A DNA stretch of 37,264 nucleotides. It comes from Gammaproteobacteria bacterium. GTDB taxonomy: Bacteria; Pseudomonadota; Gammaproteobacteria; DSM-19610. The notes under the pieces are model-generated. The model did not search any database, had not been told where the DNA came from, and saw only the letters and a list, made by a program, of their open reading frames with translations. The position numbers and the translations under genes were made by a program. Every line of letters starts with the position of its first letter. The first letter of the stretch is position 1. This document shows, in pieces, positions 25,186 to 32,521 of the stretch. The stretch lies in contig JAPHQV010000024.1 in the NCBI GenBank assembly GCA_026197075.1, positions 1-37,264 of the forward strand, read 5' to 3'.

Positions 25186-27033
25186 ATGGCTCGCTTCTCC
25201 ACCCTAAAGGACCATTTCCTCGAAAGCCGCCTGTTCATGGGGCGCGCCCTGGTGATGCTGGCCTTCTGCGCCCTCCTGGTGGGCGTCCTGGTCATCCGCC
25301 TGGTCTACCTGCAGGTGATCGCCCACGAACATTTCACCACCCTGGCCGATGGCAACCGGGTCCGCATCCTGCCGGAACCGCCTAATCGCGGCCTGATCTA
25401 CGACCGTAGCGGTGTCCTGCTGGCGGAAAACCTGCCGTCCTACCGCCTGGAAATCACCCCGGAACAGGTCAAGGACATGGAGGCCAGCCTGGAGGCGCTC
25501 GGCGAACTGATACAGCTGCGCGAAGTGGACCTGGAGCGGTTCGCGCGTTTGCGCAAGAGCAGCCCGGTCTTTCGCGCCATTCCCCTGCGCTTTCGCCTCA
25601 GCGAAGAGGAGGTGGCGCGCTTCGCCGTGAATCGGCACCGCTTCCCGGGCATCGACATTGAAGCCGGCCTGACCCGCCATTACCCGCTCGGTCCACTGGC
25701 GGTGCATGCCCTGGGTTACGTGGGGCGCATCGATGAACGCGACCTGCAGACTATCAGTGAATCCGAGTACAGCGGCACCAGTCACATCGGCAAGACCGGC
25801 CTGGAGCGCACCTACGAGGAACAACTGCACGGCAGCGTCGGCCACCGCCAGGTGGAAACCAACGCCCAGGGGCGGGTACTGCGGGTGCTGGAACGCAGTG
25901 CCCCGGTACCGGGCAGCAATCTGTACCTGACCCTGGATGCGCAGCTGCAGGCAGCCATCGAGCGTATCTTCGACGGCCGCACCGGCGCCGCCGTGGCCAT
26001 CGACCCGGACAGCGGGGATGTACTCGCCCTGGCGAGCATGCCGGTGTTCGACCCCAATCCCTTCGTAAACGGCATCGAGGTGGCGGATTACCGTGCCCTG
26101 CAGGAAGATCCCGCCCGGCCCCTGTTCAACCGCGCCCTGCGCGGCCAGTACCCGCCCGGCTCCACCATCAAACCCTTCGTGGGACTGGGCGGGCTCGAAC
26201 AGGGCATCACCACCAGTCATGCGTCCACCTACTGTCCCGGTTTCTATAAACTCCCGGGCCGGGAACGTCACTACCGGGACTGGAAGCGCAGCGGCCATGG
26301 CACCACCGACTTGCACGAAGCCATCGTCCAGTCCTGTGATGTGTATTTCTACGACCTGGCCCTGACCATGGGCATCGACCGCCTGCACGAGGCCTTGGCC
26401 CACTTCGGTCTCGGGCGTACCACGGGCATCGATCTCATTGGTGAGCTCGGCGGCCTGCTGCCCTCCCGGGAGTGGAAACGGGCCGCCCGCAACGAGGGCT
26501 GGTTCCCCGGTGAGACCCTTATCACCGGCATCGGCCAGGGCTTCATGCTCGCCACGCCCCTGCAGCTGGCCAACGCCACCGCCATCCTCGCCAATGGCGG
26601 GCGCAAGCTGCAACCACGCCTGGTCCGCACCATCCAGGCCAGCGGTGCGCAGGAACCGGAAGCCGTGCCGGTGCTGGAACTGGACCATGTCCCGCGCGTC
26701 AATTCCCGGCACTGGCAGGATGTGATCAACGCCATGATCGACACCATCCACGGACCGCGCGGAACCGCTCGCAGTATTGCCAACGCCCCCTACCGCATCG
26801 CCGGCAAGACCGGCACGGCCCAGGTCTTCGGCCTCAAGGAGGAAGAGGAATACGATGCCGAGAGTCTTGAGTATTACCTGCGCGATCACGCCCTGTTCAT
26901 CGCCTTCGCGCCAGCGGACAAGCCGCGCATCGCCCTGGCGGTGATCGTGGAGCATGGTGGCAGCGGCGGCGGTGTGGCCGCGCCCGTTGCCCGCCGCATC
27001 CTCGACGCCTACCTGCTGGATGAGCCCACATGA
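25186..27033 (+). CDS. mrdA: Penicillin-binding protein 2
   Basis: Class B transpeptidase that cross-links lateral-wall peptidoglycan together with RodA. 615 residues: one N-terminal transmembrane helix (about 20-43), a pedestal domain starting NRGLIYDRSGVLLAEN, and the transpeptidase domain. The active site is complete: S326-T-I-K (PPGSTIKPF), S383-C-D385 (VQSCDVYFY) and K541-T-G (AGKTGTAQVFG). The start is ATG at 25186. The 4-nt ATGA overlap with rodA keeps the two partners at equal dose. Confidence 0.98.
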   Translation: MARFSTLKDHFLESRLFMGRALVMLAFCALLVGVLVIRLVYLQVIAHEHFTTLADGNRVRILPEPPNRGLIYDRSGVLLAENLPSYRLEITPEQVKDMEASLEALGELIQLREVDLERFARLRKSSPVFRAIPLRFRLSEEEVARFAVNRHRFPGIDIEAGLTRHYPLGPLAVHALGYVGRIDERDLQTISESEYSGTSHIGKTGLERTYEEQLHGSVGHRQVETNAQGRVLRVLERSAPVPGSNLYLTLDAQLQAAIERIFDGRTGAAVAIDPDSGDVLALASMPVFDPNPFVNGIEVADYRALQEDPARPLFNRALRGQYPPGSTIKPFVGLGGLEQGITTSHASTYCPGFYKLPGRERHYRDWKRSGHGTTDLHEAIVQSCDVYFYDLALTMGIDRLHEALAHFGLGRTTGIDLIGELGGLLPSREWKRAARNEGWFPGETLITGIGQGFMLATPLQLANATAILANGGRKLQPRLVRTIQASGAQEPEAVPVLELDHVPRVNSRHWQDVINAMIDTIHGPRGTARSIANAPYRIAGKTGTAQVFGLKEEEEYDAESLEYYLRDHALFIAFAPADKPRIALAVIVEHGGSGGGVAAPVARRILDAYLLDEPT

Positions 27034-28154
27034 GCCGGTTGATCGACAAGCGTCGCGAAGACGCCAGTCAGCGCGGTTGGCAGCAGTTGCTGCACCTCGA
27101 TGGCACCCTGCTGTTCGGCCTCATCCTGGTATCCGCGTTCGGCCTGGCGGTGCTCTACAGCGCCAGCGGTCAGAGTTCCGAAGCCCTGCTGCGCCAGGGC
27201 ATCCGCCTGGGGCTCGCCTTCGGCGCCATGGTCGCCCTGGCACAGATCCCGCCCGCCTGGCTGTACCGCTGGGCGCCCTGGCTGTACGGGGCAGGCATCC
27301 TGCTCTTGGTGGCGGTGCTGCTGGTGGGGGACGTGGGCAAGGGTGCGCAACGCTGGCTCGACCTGGGGTTCATCCGCTTCCAGCCCTCGGAGATGATGAA
27401 GCTCGCCCTGCCGCTGATGGTCGCCTGGTATCTCTCCGAGACACGGCTGCCACCCAGTGCGTCCCGGCTGCTGGTGAGCGCCGTTCTCATCATCCTGCCG
27501 GTGGTGCTGATCGCCCGGCAGCCGGATCTCGGCACTTCCCTGCTGATTGGCAGCGCCGGTTTCTTCGTGCTGTTCCTGGCCGGCCTGCAATGGCGGTTAC
27601 TGGCCTTGCTGGGCGGCCTGGTCGCCGCCGGTCTGCCGGTGCTGTGGCACTTCATGCGTGACTACCAGCGCCAGCGGGTCATCACCTTTCTCAACCCCGA
27701 GCAGGACCCCCTCGGCGCCGGTTATCACATCATCCAGTCGAAGATCGCCATCGGTTCCGGCGGGCTGTTCGGCAAGGGTTGGCTGAACGGCACCCAGGCG
27801 CACCTGGAATTCCTGCCGGAGCGCTCCACCGATTTCATCTTTGCCGTGTTGGGCGAGGAATTCGGGCTCATCGGCATCCTGGTACTGCTGTTGCTCTACG
27901 CCTTCATCATCGTGCGCGGCATCTATATCGCCACCCAGGCCCAGGACACCTTCACCCGCCTGCTGGCCGGCAGCCTGTCCCTCACCTTCGTGGTGTACAT
28001 CATCGTCAACACCGGCATGGTCACCGGCCTGCTGCCCGTGGTGGGTCTGCCGCTGCCGCTGGTCAGCTACGGCGGCACCTCCATGGTGACCCTGATGATC
28101 GGATTCGGTATGCTGATGTCCATACACACTCACCGCAAACTGCTTGCGAACTGA
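27030..28154 (+). CDS. rodA: SEDS glycosyltransferase RodA
   Basis: Polymerises lipid II into glycan strands during elongation. 374 residues, about ten transmembrane segments. Family signatures include RWLDLGFIRFQPSEMMKLAL, the RQPDLGTSLL Asp loop, and the C-terminal LPLVSYGGTSMVTLMIGFGM. It overlaps mrdA by 4 nt and is followed by mltB after a 14-nt gap. Confidence 0.98.
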   Translation: MSRLIDKRREDASQRGWQQLLHLDGTLLFGLILVSAFGLAVLYSASGQSSEALLRQGIRLGLAFGAMVALAQIPPAWLYRWAPWLYGAGILLLVAVLLVGDVGKGAQRWLDLGFIRFQPSEMMKLALPLMVAWYLSETRLPPSASRLLVSAVLIILPVVLIARQPDLGTSLLIGSAGFFVLFLAGLQWRLLALLGGLVAAGLPVLWHFMRDYQRQRVITFLNPEQDPLGAGYHIIQSKIAIGSGGLFGKGWLNGTQAHLEFLPERSTDFIFAVLGEEFGLIGILVLLLLYAFIIVRGIYIATQAQDTFTRLLAGSLSLTFVVYIIVNTGMVTGLLPVVGLPLPLVSYGGTSMVTLMIGFGMLMSIHTHRKLLAN

Positions 28155-28168
28155 TTCAAGGGATGACC

Positions 28169-29173
28169 ATGGGACACAGGATGCGCTTCCTGGGATTCAT
28201 CGCACTGCTGCTGGGCACCAGTGCCTGCAGCAGCCTCTCCGCCACATCGGAACGACCGGGGTTTGCCAACCACCCCGAGGCCAAGGCCTTCATCGACGAG
28301 ATGGTGGAACGCCACGCCATGGATCGCGCTGAACTGACCGGACTGTTCGCCGAGGCGCAGGTGCGGGACGATATCCTGCGCGCCATATCCCGGCCGGCGG
28401 AAGGCAAGCCCTGGCACGAATACCGCCCCATCTTCCTGACCCGCAGCCGCATCGACGGCGGGGTGGCCTTCTGGAATGAACACGCGGACATCCTCGCACG
28501 GGTGGAGAAGGCCTTCGGGGTCGATGCCCAGGTCATCGTCGCCATCATCGGCGTGGAAACCCGCTATGGCGGCAACACCGGTTCCTACCGGGTGATCGAC
28601 GCCCTCTCCACCCTGGCCTTCGAATATCCGCCCCGCGCCAAGTTCTTCCGCAGCGAACTGGAGCAGTTCCTGCTGCTGACCAAGGAGGAACGGGTGGACC
28701 GGCGCGAGGCGCGTGGCTCCTATGCCGGCGCCATGGGCCATGGCCAGTTCATTTCCAGCAGCTACCGCAATTTTGCCGTTGACTTCGACGGGGACGGCCG
28801 GCGTGATCTGTGGGACAGCCGCGAGGACATCATCGCCAGCGTGGCCAACTACCTGAGCGTCCATGGCTGGCAGCTGGGCGCCCCGGTGGCGGAACGGGTC
28901 GAACCGAAGACGCGCCCGCCGGAGGAACTGACCGGCGCCGGTATCAAGCCCAGCCTCACCCCGGCCCAGCTGGAGGCCGCGGGCATCCAGAGCCGCCAGG
29001 CGGAAGGCGCCGACACCAAGGCAGCCCTGATCACCCTCGAGCAGCAGGATGGCCCCGAGTACTGGTTGGGCTTCAATAATTTCTACGTCATCACCCGCTA
29101 CAACCGCAGCCCCCTGTACGCCATGGCGGTCTACCAGCTCAGCGAGGAGATCCGCGAGGCGAAAGGGCGCTGA
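28169..29173 (+). CDS. mltB: Membrane-bound lytic murein transglycosylase B
   Basis: Cleaves peptidoglycan glycan strands, forming 1,6-anhydroMurNAc ends, from the outer-membrane inner face. 334 residues with a lipoprotein signal (FIALLLGTSAC). The catalytic Glu lies in IIGVETRYGGNTG, and GSYAGAMGHGQFISSSYRNF with VDFDGDGRRDLW marks the MltB family. ATG 28169 has AAGGG 6 nt upstream; ATG 28163 overlaps that site and is less likely. It sits between rodA and rlpA, its standard place. A nested-palindrome repeat follows 15 nt after the stop. Confidence 0.95.
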   Translation: MGHRMRFLGFIALLLGTSACSSLSATSERPGFANHPEAKAFIDEMVERHAMDRAELTGLFAEAQVRDDILRAISRPAEGKPWHEYRPIFLTRSRIDGGVAFWNEHADILARVEKAFGVDAQVIVAIIGVETRYGGNTGSYRVIDALSTLAFEYPPRAKFFRSELEQFLLLTKEERVDRREARGSYAGAMGHGQFISSSYRNFAVDFDGDGRRDLWDSREDIIASVANYLSVHGWQLGAPVAERVEPKTRPPEELTGAGIKPSLTPAQLEAAGIQSRQAEGADTKAALITLEQQDGPEYWLGFNNFYVITRYNRSPLYAMAVYQLSEEIREAKGR

Positions 29174-29188
29174 TGTCCGGTGGAGACT

Positions 29189-29290
29189 GGAAAGCCCCGC
29201 CTCTGTCGGCGGGTGTCGGCCGCATGGACGCGGCCGTCAAGCCTACAGGGATGTATTCACGGCGTCCCGCCGACAGAGGCGGGGTTTTCC
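29189..29290. repeat. Nested-palindrome repeat inside a terminator-like hairpin, copy 4
   Basis: Perfect or nearly perfect 25-nt arms: 29189-29213 (AAAGCCCCGCCTCTGTCGGC within) and 29266-29290 (GCCGACAGAGGCGGGGTTTT within). With the T-run at the end they look like a strong intrinsic terminator for mltB. The 52-nt core 29214-29265 occupies the loop. It is identical to the reverse complement of 31480-31531 except for one base. Confidence 0.9.
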
Positions 29291-29353
29291 AGCCATGGTG
29301 CATGTAGCCCAACCTCACTGGCATTTGGAACTCCTGCGCGGCACACTGGTCTT

Positions 29354-30208
29354 ATGAAAATGCTCGATCCACGCCTGCTCCTGCTGACATTCGCCCTGCT
29401 GCTCAGTGCCTGCGGCAGCAAGGGTCCCACGCAATCGGCGGGCGGCGACAGCGCCCCGGCACGCCCCGTGGATGTGTCACGGGTGCCTGACGCCGTGCCC
29501 CGGGCAGAACCTCCGAGCCGCTACGGCAACCCGGCTTCCTACGAAGTATTCGGCCAGCGCTATCACACCATGCGCACCAGTACCGGTCACGTGGAACGGG
29601 GCATGGCCTCCTGGTACGGCACCAAGTTTCACGGTCGCCGCACTTCCAGCGGCGAGCCCTACGATATGTATGCCATGACGGCGGCCCACAAGACCCTGCC
29701 GTTGCCCACCTACGCCGAAGTCACCAACCTGAAGAACGGGCGCAAGGTCATCGTAAAGATCAATGACCGCGGGCCTTTCGTGGGCGACCGCATCATCGAC
29801 CTGTCCTATGCCGCCGCCGCACGGCTGGACATTCTCACCGCCGGCACCGGTCTGGTGGAAGTCCGTGCCATCGATCCACAGGCGCCGGCGCCCGTCACTG
29901 CCCAGGCTCCGACCCGGGAGCGCCTGCAGTTGTCACCCATTTCCACAGCCACGGCAGCCGCCGCCCCCGCCAATCCGACCCTGTTCCTGCAGGTGGGCGC
30001 CTTTGCCAGCCGCGATAATGCCGAGCGACTGCGGGCGGAACTGGAACGCGCCGCCGTCGGTCCGGTCCAGATCAGCGCTATCGCCGGTCTCAACGGCCCC
30101 GTATACCGGGTACGCATCGGCCCGTTGTCCAGTGTCGAGGAAGCCGACCGTATGGTCAGTTCGCTGAGCGGCCATGAGCTCGGCCAACCCCGGGTCGTGA
30201 TCGACTAG
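29354..30208 (+). CDS. rlpA: Septal-ring lytic transglycosylase RlpA
   Basis: Outer-membrane lipoprotein acting on denuded glycan strands at division sites. 284 residues. The lipoprotein signal ends LLLSAC. A double-psi beta-barrel domain carries GMASWYGTKFHGRRTSSGE, the conserved His of MTAAHKTLPLPT and the Asp of KINDRGPF. A C-terminal SPOR domain (about 210-284, LFLQVGAFASRDNAERL to the end) binds denuded peptidoglycan. ATG at 29354 is taken because it gives a normal lipoprotein signal; the upstream frame runs through the repeat. Confidence 0.94.
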   Translation: MKMLDPRLLLLTFALLLSACGSKGPTQSAGGDSAPARPVDVSRVPDAVPRAEPPSRYGNPASYEVFGQRYHTMRTSTGHVERGMASWYGTKFHGRRTSSGEPYDMYAMTAAHKTLPLPTYAEVTNLKNGRKVIVKINDRGPFVGDRIIDLSYAAAARLDILTAGTGLVEVRAIDPQAPAPVTAQAPTRERLQLSPISTATAAAAPANPTLFLQVGAFASRDNAERLRAELERAAVGPVQISAIAGLNGPVYRVRIGPLSSVEEADRMVSSLSGHELGQPRVVID

Positions 30209-30280
30209 TTTGCAAAACGGGGGGCGGCCACGGACAATTGCCGCTGATTCCCCCAAGGCAGCACCCATATTCCAAGCGCC

Positions 30281-31432
30281 ATGACAAAACGACTCCTTTT
30301 CCGCATCTGTTTGCCGTTTCTCGCCTGCCTGCTGCTGGCCGGCCAGGCCTCGTCCGTTTCCCTGCCGGTGCCCAAGCCTCCGGCCATCGGCGCCGAAGCC
30401 TACCTGCTGCAGGATTTCCACAGCGGGCAGGTGCTGGCGGAAAAAAACATCGACGAACGCATGGAGCCGGCCAGCATCACCAAGATCATGACCGCCTATG
30501 CCGTCTTCAAGGAGATCCAGGGCGGTCAGCTGGCCCTGGATGACATGGTCAGGGTAAGCGAGAAGGCCTGGCGCACCCAGGGCTCGCGCATGTTCATCGA
30601 GGTAGGCAAGCAGGTGAGCGTGGAGGATCTGCTGCAGGGCCTGATCGTGCAGTCGGGCAACGATGCCAGCGTGGCCCTGGCCGAGCACGTGGCCGGCAGC
30701 GAGGACGCCTTCGCCGGCCTGATGAATCGCTATGCCCGGGAACTGGGGATGACGGGGACGAACTTCGTCAACAGCTATGGCTGGCCCCATGAGCAGCACT
30801 ACACCACGGCCCGGGACATCGCCATTCTGGCCCGCCACCTGATCGAGGAATTCCCCGAGCACTATCACTGGTACGCCCAGCGGCAATTCACCTTCAATGG
30901 CATCACCCAGCACAACCGCAATCGTCTGCTGTGGCGCGACGCCTCCGTCGACGGTCTCAAGACCGGCCATACGGACTCGGCCGGCTACTGCCTGGTGACC
31001 TCCGCGCAGCGCGACGGCATGCGCCTGATCACCGTAGTACTCGGTACCCGCAGCGAAGAGGCCCGCGCCGTCGCCAGCCAGTCGCTGCTGAACTACGGCT
31101 TCCGCTTCTTCGAGACCCACAAACTCTACGAGGCCGGCAATGCGTTGACCCAGGCGCGGGTATGGAAGGGTGCCCTGGAGCAGGCCCCCCTGGGCCTGGG
31201 CGAGGATCTGTTCGTCACCATCCCGCGCGGCCAGTACGATCGCCTCGATGCTTCCATGACCCTCGACAGCCGTATCCTGGCACCGGTACAGAACGGCCAG
31301 ACCCTGGGCAATGTACATGTGCGCCTGGGCGAGCACCTGGTCGCCGAACGGCCACTGCTGGCGCTGGCCGGTGTCGAGGAAGGTTCCTTCTGGCAGCGCC
31401 TAGTGGACGAGGCACGGTTGTATTTCGATTAG
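30281..31432 (+). CDS. dacA: D-alanyl-D-alanine carboxypeptidase (PBP5/6 type)
   Basis: Removes the terminal D-Ala of pentapeptide stems in the periplasm. 383 residues with a cleavable signal peptide (about 1-28). The active-site motifs are S65-I-T-K68 (EPASITKIMTAY), S125-G-N (VQSGNDASVALAE) and K227-T-G (DGLKTGHTDSAGYC). The C-terminal beta domain and a terminal amphipathic stretch (FWQRLVDEARLYFD) anchor it to the membrane surface. The start is ATG at 30281. The symbol is dacA by context; dacC is possible. A nested-palindrome repeat follows the stop by 16 nt. Confidence 0.94.
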   Translation: MTKRLLFRICLPFLACLLLAGQASSVSLPVPKPPAIGAEAYLLQDFHSGQVLAEKNIDERMEPASITKIMTAYAVFKEIQGGQLALDDMVRVSEKAWRTQGSRMFIEVGKQVSVEDLLQGLIVQSGNDASVALAEHVAGSEDAFAGLMNRYARELGMTGTNFVNSYGWPHEQHYTTARDIAILARHLIEEFPEHYHWYAQRQFTFNGITQHNRNRLLWRDASVDGLKTGHTDSAGYCLVTSAQRDGMRLITVVLGTRSEEARAVASQSLLNYGFRFFETHKLYEAGNALTQARVWKGALEQAPLGLGEDLFVTIPRGQYDRLDASMTLDSRILAPVQNGQTLGNVHVRLGEHLVAERPLLALAGVEEGSFWQRLVDEARLYFD

Positions 31433-31448
31433 CCGCGCGCCACGGCCC

Positions 31449-31562
31449 GCCCTGTCCATGCCGGTGACCCGCCGGCGGGACGCCGTGAATACATCCCTGT
31501 AGGCTTGACGGCCGCGTCCTTGCGGCCGACACCCGCCAACGGGTCACCGGCATGGACAGGGC
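31449..31562. repeat. Nested-palindrome repeat, copy 5
   Basis: Arms 31449-31479 and 31532-31562 are inverted with few mismatches (TGTCCATGCCGGTGACCCG against CGGGTCACCGGCATGGACA). They surround a 52-nt core, 31480-31531, that is the reverse complement of 29214-29265 with one substitution. The arms share nothing with the arms of the other copies. It lies just downstream of dacA. Confidence 0.9.
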
Positions 31563-31632
31563 TACCTGCGTAGCTTCGCTATACACAACCTGGCTACCAC
31601 CCAATACACTTTCACACTCCGGAACCCCACCC

Positions 31633-32511
31633 ATGACCACGGTCTACCTGAACGGCACATTCGAACCCCAGGAACAGGCGCGCGTTTCCATTATGGATCG
31701 CGGTTTCCTGTTCGGGGATGGCGTCTACGAGGTGATCCCCGCCTATGGCGGTCGGCTGTTTCGCCTGGAACCGCACCTGGACCGGTTGCAGAACAGCCTG
31801 GACGGCATCCGCCTCGGCAACCCCCTGACCCGCGCCGCCTGGCGCGAGGTGCTGGAGGAACTGTTGCGCCGCAACCGCGATCCGGATGATCCCCGCGATG
31901 ACCAGTCCTTGTATCTCCAGGTCACCCGCGGTGTGGCCCCGAAGCGCGACCACGCCTTTCCCGTGCCGGAGCAGGCCACCGTACTGGCCATGAGCAGCCC
32001 GATTCCGGCGCCCTCCCCCGAGCTGGCGCGCATCGGGGTGAGTGCCATCCGCCTGCCCGACAACCGCTGGCAGCATTGCCACCTGAAGACCATCACCCTG
32101 CTGGCCAATGTGCTGTCGCGCCAGCAGGCCCTCGATGCCGGTGCCGGCGAGGCGATCCTGGTGCGCGATGGCCTGGCCAACGAGGGCGCCGCCAGCAACC
32201 TGTTCCTGGTCAGCGACGGTGTGCTGCGCACCCCGCCGAAGAGCGCCAAGCTGCTGCCCGGCATCACCCGCGACCTGGTGCTGGAACTGGCCGGCCGGCA
32301 CGGGATTCCCTGCCGCGAGGAAGATATCCCCGCCGCGGACCTGGACACGGCCGACGAGGTCTGGCTCACCAGCTCCACGCGCGAGATCCTGCCCGTCACC
32401 AAACTGGACGGGAAGGCCGTGAGGGACGGCAAGCCTGGCCCGCTGTGGCAGCGCATGACCCGTCTCTACCAGGATTACAAGGACGCCGTGCGCGCCGGCA
32501 CCGCAGCGTAG
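31633..32511 (+). CDS. dat: D-amino-acid transaminase (class IV PLP)
   Basis: Interconverts D-alanine and D-glutamate with their keto acids, supplying D-amino acids for the wall. 292 residues of the class IV aminotransferase fold. The N-terminal strand YLNGTF and the MDRGFLFGDGVYEV motif are present. The PLP lysine is K152 in HLKTITLLANVL, and the cofactor-binding Glu is in ANEGAASNLFLV. The ATG at 31633 starts the fold directly. The dacA-dat pair is common; the usual following genes ybeD-lipB-lipA are not here. A copper ATPase follows after 10 nt. Confidence 0.92.
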   Translation: MTTVYLNGTFEPQEQARVSIMDRGFLFGDGVYEVIPAYGGRLFRLEPHLDRLQNSLDGIRLGNPLTRAAWREVLEELLRRNRDPDDPRDDQSLYLQVTRGVAPKRDHAFPVPEQATVLAMSSPIPAPSPELARIGVSAIRLPDNRWQHCHLKTITLLANVLSRQQALDAGAGEAILVRDGLANEGAASNLFLVSDGVLRTPPKSAKLLPGITRDLVLELAGRHGIPCREEDIPAADLDTADEVWLTSSTREILPVTKLDGKAVRDGKPGPLWQRMTRLYQDYKDAVRAGTAA

Positions 32512-32521
32512 CGGCGACCCC

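Noticed and set aside
25204-26955. A 583-codon open frame on minus opposite mrdA
   Set aside because: It is a mirror of PBP2 with no recognisable motif.
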